DNA of 7,040 nucleotides, taken from Acholeplasmataceae bacterium UBA4853. GTDB lineage: Bacteria; Bacillota_I; Bacilli_A; Acholeplasmatales; Acholeplasmataceae. The stretch spans positions 4,265-11,304 of the forward strand of contig DHEJ01000015.1 of NCBI GenBank assembly GCA_002399815.1, in the 5' to 3' direction. Positions 5,138 to 7,040 of this stretch are shown piece after piece. How positions within the stretch are numbered: the first letter of the stretch is position 1; the number at the start of each line of letters is the position of its first letter. A program made the position numbers and the translations under genes. The notes under the pieces are model-generated. The model was not told where the DNA came from and ran no database searches. It saw only the letters and a list, made by a program, of their open reading frames with translations.

Positions 5138-6239
5138 CAGTTTTAAGGTCATGATTTGTTAGTATTGCTACCATCGGTATGGTTAAGTAAACTAACCAAG
5201 CATATGCATATAATCCAAAGAATTGTCCTAATACAATAAAGATAATTGTTGAAATAAATGGCATATATGCAACAGGGCTACTAAATTTAATAGATCCATA
5301 TATTCCAAGCATCGGAATTCCAAGTAAGATAATCCAGCTCCAGTTCCATGCATAAGGTATTAAAATACTGACTAAAATGTATGCTGTTAAAATCATTAAT
5401 GCAAGTAATAAAAGTACTGGATGCTTTTTATAGTTTTTAAAATCTACACCAATTTGAATATCACCAAAGAATAATGCAACAATAGCTGGAATTAAATATA
5501 CTAACCAAGTAAATTGCCATTCCTGTGTCATATGCCCAATCACTTGATGAGCCACTACCGCTAGAACAATCGTTATTAGTAAGATGATTCTAGATGGTGT
5601 TAAAGGTTTTAGAACAATAGCAAGGATTGGTGTCAAAGCAAATATCGCCCAACCATATATATGAAATCCATCAACAAACATACTAACTAAAATATAAATA
5701 GTTGTTAAAGCAAATGGTGATAATGCAACAATCTTTTCTCTACCTTTAACATTAATTGATATAGCTAGTACCGGTATGATTAAAAATATTAACCAAGTCG
5801 GATGCCAAAATCCTGTCGTAAAACCTGTAATCATAAAAATCAGAACTGCTACAAACGGTGATAATGCTACAAATTTATCCTTACGTTTTACATTAACAAT
5901 GATTGCTGTAATCGGAATGATGAAAAATGCCATCCATGAGTATTCCCATAGGTTTCCTAAAAACCCTAATAAGTAAAATGTAATGATTGCTACAAATGGT
6001 GTAATTGCAACAATTCGATTATGTTTATGCATTTGATGTTTCACATCATCCTTAATTGCTTCATAAATCGTATTTGGATTACCTAATTTTGAGACAACAT
6101 CTGTATGACTTAATCCACTATCAAGTGCTTCATCGTATAAATCTGAATAGTCCGAAATGATTAAATCTATATCCTTTTTAATTACTTGTTTTTCACTCAA
6201 GTAAACTTCTAACGCTTTTAAATATTCTTGTTTATTCAT
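5121..6239 (-). CDS. HAAS-type membrane protein with six two-helix repeats
   Basis: The protein has 372 residues. Residues 1-65 form a soluble helical domain (NKQEYLKALEVYL, then SDYSDLYDEALDSGLS and VVSKLGNP). It resembles the HAAS/DUF1700 domain that commonly sits next to PadR regulators and is thought to act in membrane stress or signalling control. A short His/Lys-rich linker (68-75) leads to about 300 residues of membrane segments. These fall into six tandem units of 45-55 residues, each with two hydrophobic helices joined by a turn rich in aromatics (unit starts near 74, 122, 169, 217, 272 and 321). The C-terminus is charged. The ATG overlaps the padR stop by 8 bases, and AAAGGGG in the last padR codons serves as ribosome site, so the pair is translationally coupled. 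It has no ABC ATPase partner here. Biochemical role unknown. Confidence 0.85.
   Translation of the reverse strand: MNKQEYLKALEVYLSEKQVIKKDIDLIISDYSDLYDEALDSGLSHTDVVSKLGNPNTIYEAIKDDVKHQMHKHNRIVAITPFVAIITFYLLGFLGNLWEYSWMAFFIIPITAIIVNVKRKDKFVALSPFVAVLIFMITGFTTGFWHPTWLIFLIIPVLAISINVKGREKIVALSPFALTTIYILVSMFVDGFHIYGWAIFALTPILAIVLKPLTPSRIILLITIVLAVVAHQVIGHMTQEWQFTWLVYLIPAIVALFFGDIQIGVDFKNYKKHPVLLLLALMILTAYILVSILIPYAWNWSWIILLGIPMLGIYGSIKFSSPVAYMPFISTIIFIVLGQFFGLYAYAWLVYLTIPMVAILTNHDLKTDKTDE
5145..6020 (-). repeat. Six tandem protein-level repeats in the membrane domain
   Basis: The unit is roughly (K/R)-(I/F)-V-A-L-S-P-F, a first helix, a turn such as GFWHPTW, a second helix ending in I-P-V-L-A-I, then a basic linker. 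Units 1-3 (residues 74-216) are closest: VAITPF, VALSPF and VALSPF head them, and WMAFFIIP, WLIFLIIP and WAIFALTP open the second helices. Units 4 to 6 are more diverged but keep the W-(L/I) and I-P or L-I-P anchors; unit 6 keeps PF at its head. This implies internal duplication of a two-helix ancestor, to about 12 helices. Confidence 0.8.
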
Positions 6240-6552
6240 GTTTTTCCCCTTTTAATATGATCATGACATTATCTATAAACTGATGCCATTCAGTTGAATA
6301 AATCTCTAGTTGTTTGATACCCTTACTAGTAATTTTGTAATACTTTCTTGGTGCGCCATATAAACTTTCTTTTGTATATATTTCAAATAAATCTTGTTCC
6401 GTTAATCTTCTTAATATTGGATAAATTGTATTTTCATTCACATCAAGTAACTTAGAGAGTTTTTCAATAATTTCAAACCCGTACATTTCTTGATCATGTA
6501 TGACCTTAAGAATACATAAATCCAATATGCCTTTTTTAAATTGTGTGTTCAA
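6232..6552 (-). CDS. PadR-family transcriptional regulator
   Basis: This is a small winged-helix repressor of 106 residues, about the usual length of the short PadR class. It begins MNTQFKKGILDLCIL, which is how PadR proteins typically start. The helix-turn-helix covers about 10-55 with recognition helix N-E-N-T-I-Y-P-I-L-R-R-L (39-50), and the wing holds GAPRKYYKIT (66-75). The C-terminal part (76-106) should form the dimerisation helix. The start codon is TTG at 6552, five bases after an AAAGGAG site. A TTG at 6567 is also in frame, but that version would turn the ribosome site into codons. A weak start suits a self-limiting repressor. The gene overlaps the following membrane-protein gene by 8 bases. 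It probably controls its own operon through the repeats in its promoter; the inducer is unknown. Confidence 0.92.
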   Translation of the reverse strand: MNTQFKKGILDLCILKVIHDQEMYGFEIIEKLSKLLDVNENTIYPILRRLTEQDLFEIYTKESLYGAPRKYYKITSKGIKQLEIYSTEWHQFIDNVMIILKGEKHE

Positions 6553-6582
6553 AGTATCTCCTTTCAATAGCTGGTAATATCT

Positions 6583-6632
6583 TACTGTGTATTACGCACT
6601 ACTAGTATATCATAGGTACTGTGTAAGACACA
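6583..6632 (-). promoter_or_regulatory. Probable PadR operator region
   Basis: Two copies of TACACAGTA (minus strand, 6625-6617 and 6591-6583) lie 34 bases apart, about three helical turns. The first is part of a 13-base palindrome TGTGT-CTT-ACACA (6632-6620) that overlaps the -35 element. The second, in the imperfect dyad GTG-CGTAATA-CAC (6599-6587), covers the predicted transcription start near 6597. PadR proteins bind such GTG/CAC-type dyads, so autoregulation by two dimers is likely but inferred. Confidence 0.55.
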
Positions 6633-6633
6633 A
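6604..6633 (-). promoter_or_regulatory. Promoter of the padR/membrane-protein operon
   Basis: The -10 TATACT (6609-6604) has a TGn extension (TGA at 6612-6610). A partial -35 TTGTGT (6633-6628) sits 18 bases upstream. Transcription should start near 6597, leaving a leader of about 45 bases before the TTG start. Confidence 0.65.
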
Positions 6634-6669
6634 TACATATGCTTCAAAAAATATTGAAAAACAATTCAT

Positions 6670-6692
6670 AAAAAAAACAGTCTAAAGACTGT
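6670..6692 (-). terminator. Terminator of the reductase gene
   Basis: ACAGTC/GACTGT (6692-6687 with 6682-6677) with a TTTA loop is followed by seven T (6676-6670); weaker outer pairs extend the stem. It begins one base after the TAA stop. It separates the reductase gene from the padR operon promoter. Confidence 0.88.
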
Positions 6693-6693
6693 C

Positions 6694-7040
6694 TTATTCT
6701 TTAATCAATGTAGTTGAATGTTCGAAATGCTTTGTTTTATCAGGATAGAGTTTCGTAGTGATTGATTGGATTGCTGTTGCAGCTTCACCTTGACCTGTTG
6801 AAATAAGTTTTACCTTACCAGGATAATTTATACCATTACCTGCTGCATAAATGCCTTCAACACTAGTTTCCATTAAATAATTGACATTAATTAAACCTTT
6901 TTCACCATCAAGTTGCCATTGTTCTAGTCTTGATTTAGTCAATAAGAATCCATAGTTAACTAATATATAATCAACATCAAGACTGAGTTCTTCACCAGTT
7001 TTAGCATGTTTTAATAGTAATCTATTTGCTTGATGATTGA
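6694..7040 (-). CDS. TrxR-like ferredoxin-NADP reductase, C-terminal part
   Basis: These are the last 114 codons of a flavoprotein of the thioredoxin-reductase-like ferredoxin-NADP reductase family (Bacillus YumC type). It should pass electrons between NADPH and ferredoxin or flavodoxin through FAD. No start codon is in view: the frame stays open to the right edge, so a TTG at 6942 is internal. Family landmarks are DVDYILVNYGF followed by W-x-L, METSVEGIYAAGN, a short Y-x-GKVKLI segment, GQGEAATA, and a C-terminal H-S-T-T tail resembling the H-S-S-S ending of YumC. Classical TrxR has no such C-terminal extension, which favours the FNR branch; the active-site region that would settle it is outside the window. 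In AAGN the usual Asp of the second FAD motif is Asn (codon AAT). The stop is followed at once by a terminator. Confidence 0.88.
   Translation of the reverse strand, partial: NHQANRLLLKHAKTGEELSLDVDYILVNYGFLLTKSRLEQWQLDGEKGLINVNYLMETSVEGIYAAGNGINYPGKVKLISTGQGEAATAIQSITTKLYPDKTKHFEHSTTLIKE

Noticed and set aside
6553..6567. Upstream TTG start for padR
   Set aside because: It would place the AAAGGAG ribosome site within the coding region; PadR homologues start at the M-N-T-Q-F position.
6694..6942. An 82-residue gene starting at a TTG at 6942
   Set aside because: The frame is open to the right edge and the upstream residues match the same reductase family, so the TTG is an internal Leu codon.

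Overview
The window is AT-rich and every gene I can support lies on the minus strand, so transcription runs from right to left. The gene set (potABCD, a PadR/HAAS pair, a TrxR-like ferredoxin-NADP reductase, purB), the low-GC Gram-positive promoters, the strong AGGAGG ribosome sites and the lipoprotein signal suggest a low-GC Bacillota or Mollicutes-like bacterium. Every Trp codon I checked is TGG, and potC ends in TGA inside an ATGA overlap. That argues for the standard code, as in Acholeplasma and relatives, rather than the Mycoplasma code. The genus is inference.

Layout in transcription order: (1) 7040-6694, the C-terminal third of a TrxR-like ferredoxin-NADP reductase, cut by the window edge and closed by a terminator. 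(2) 6633-5104, a two-gene operon: a PadR-type repressor with a TTG start, then a HAAS-type membrane protein made of six repeated two-helix units. It has a promoter carrying paired repeats and ends at a strong terminator. (3) 5088-3763, purB (adenylosuccinate lyase), with its own extended -10 promoter and a very short G-rich leader. (4) 3734-3455, a 62-residue protein of unknown function with its own promoter and two tandem terminators. (5) 3431-3290, a gene-free stretch holding a strong candidate for a free-standing small RNA of about 130 nt: promoter, 13-bp stem, interleaved 8-bp pseudoknot and terminator. (6) 3195-1, the polyamine ABC importer operon potA-potB-potC-potD, with a consensus promoter and a large hairpin at the start of its leader. 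The four genes are coupled by abutting or overlapping starts, and potD runs off the left edge.

The pot genes form one machine: PotA hydrolyses ATP, PotB and PotC form the channel, and PotD is the lipid-anchored binding protein. PadR and the membrane protein probably form a self-regulated unit. purB and the reductase are housekeeping functions not obviously linked to their neighbours.

The item most worth following is the pseudoknotted RNA at 3290-3419. I do not recognise it as tmRNA, SRP RNA, RNase P RNA, 6S RNA or a riboswitch class I can recall. The inverted-repeat leader of potA, the six-fold repeat protein and the charged insert in PotA are secondary points of interest.
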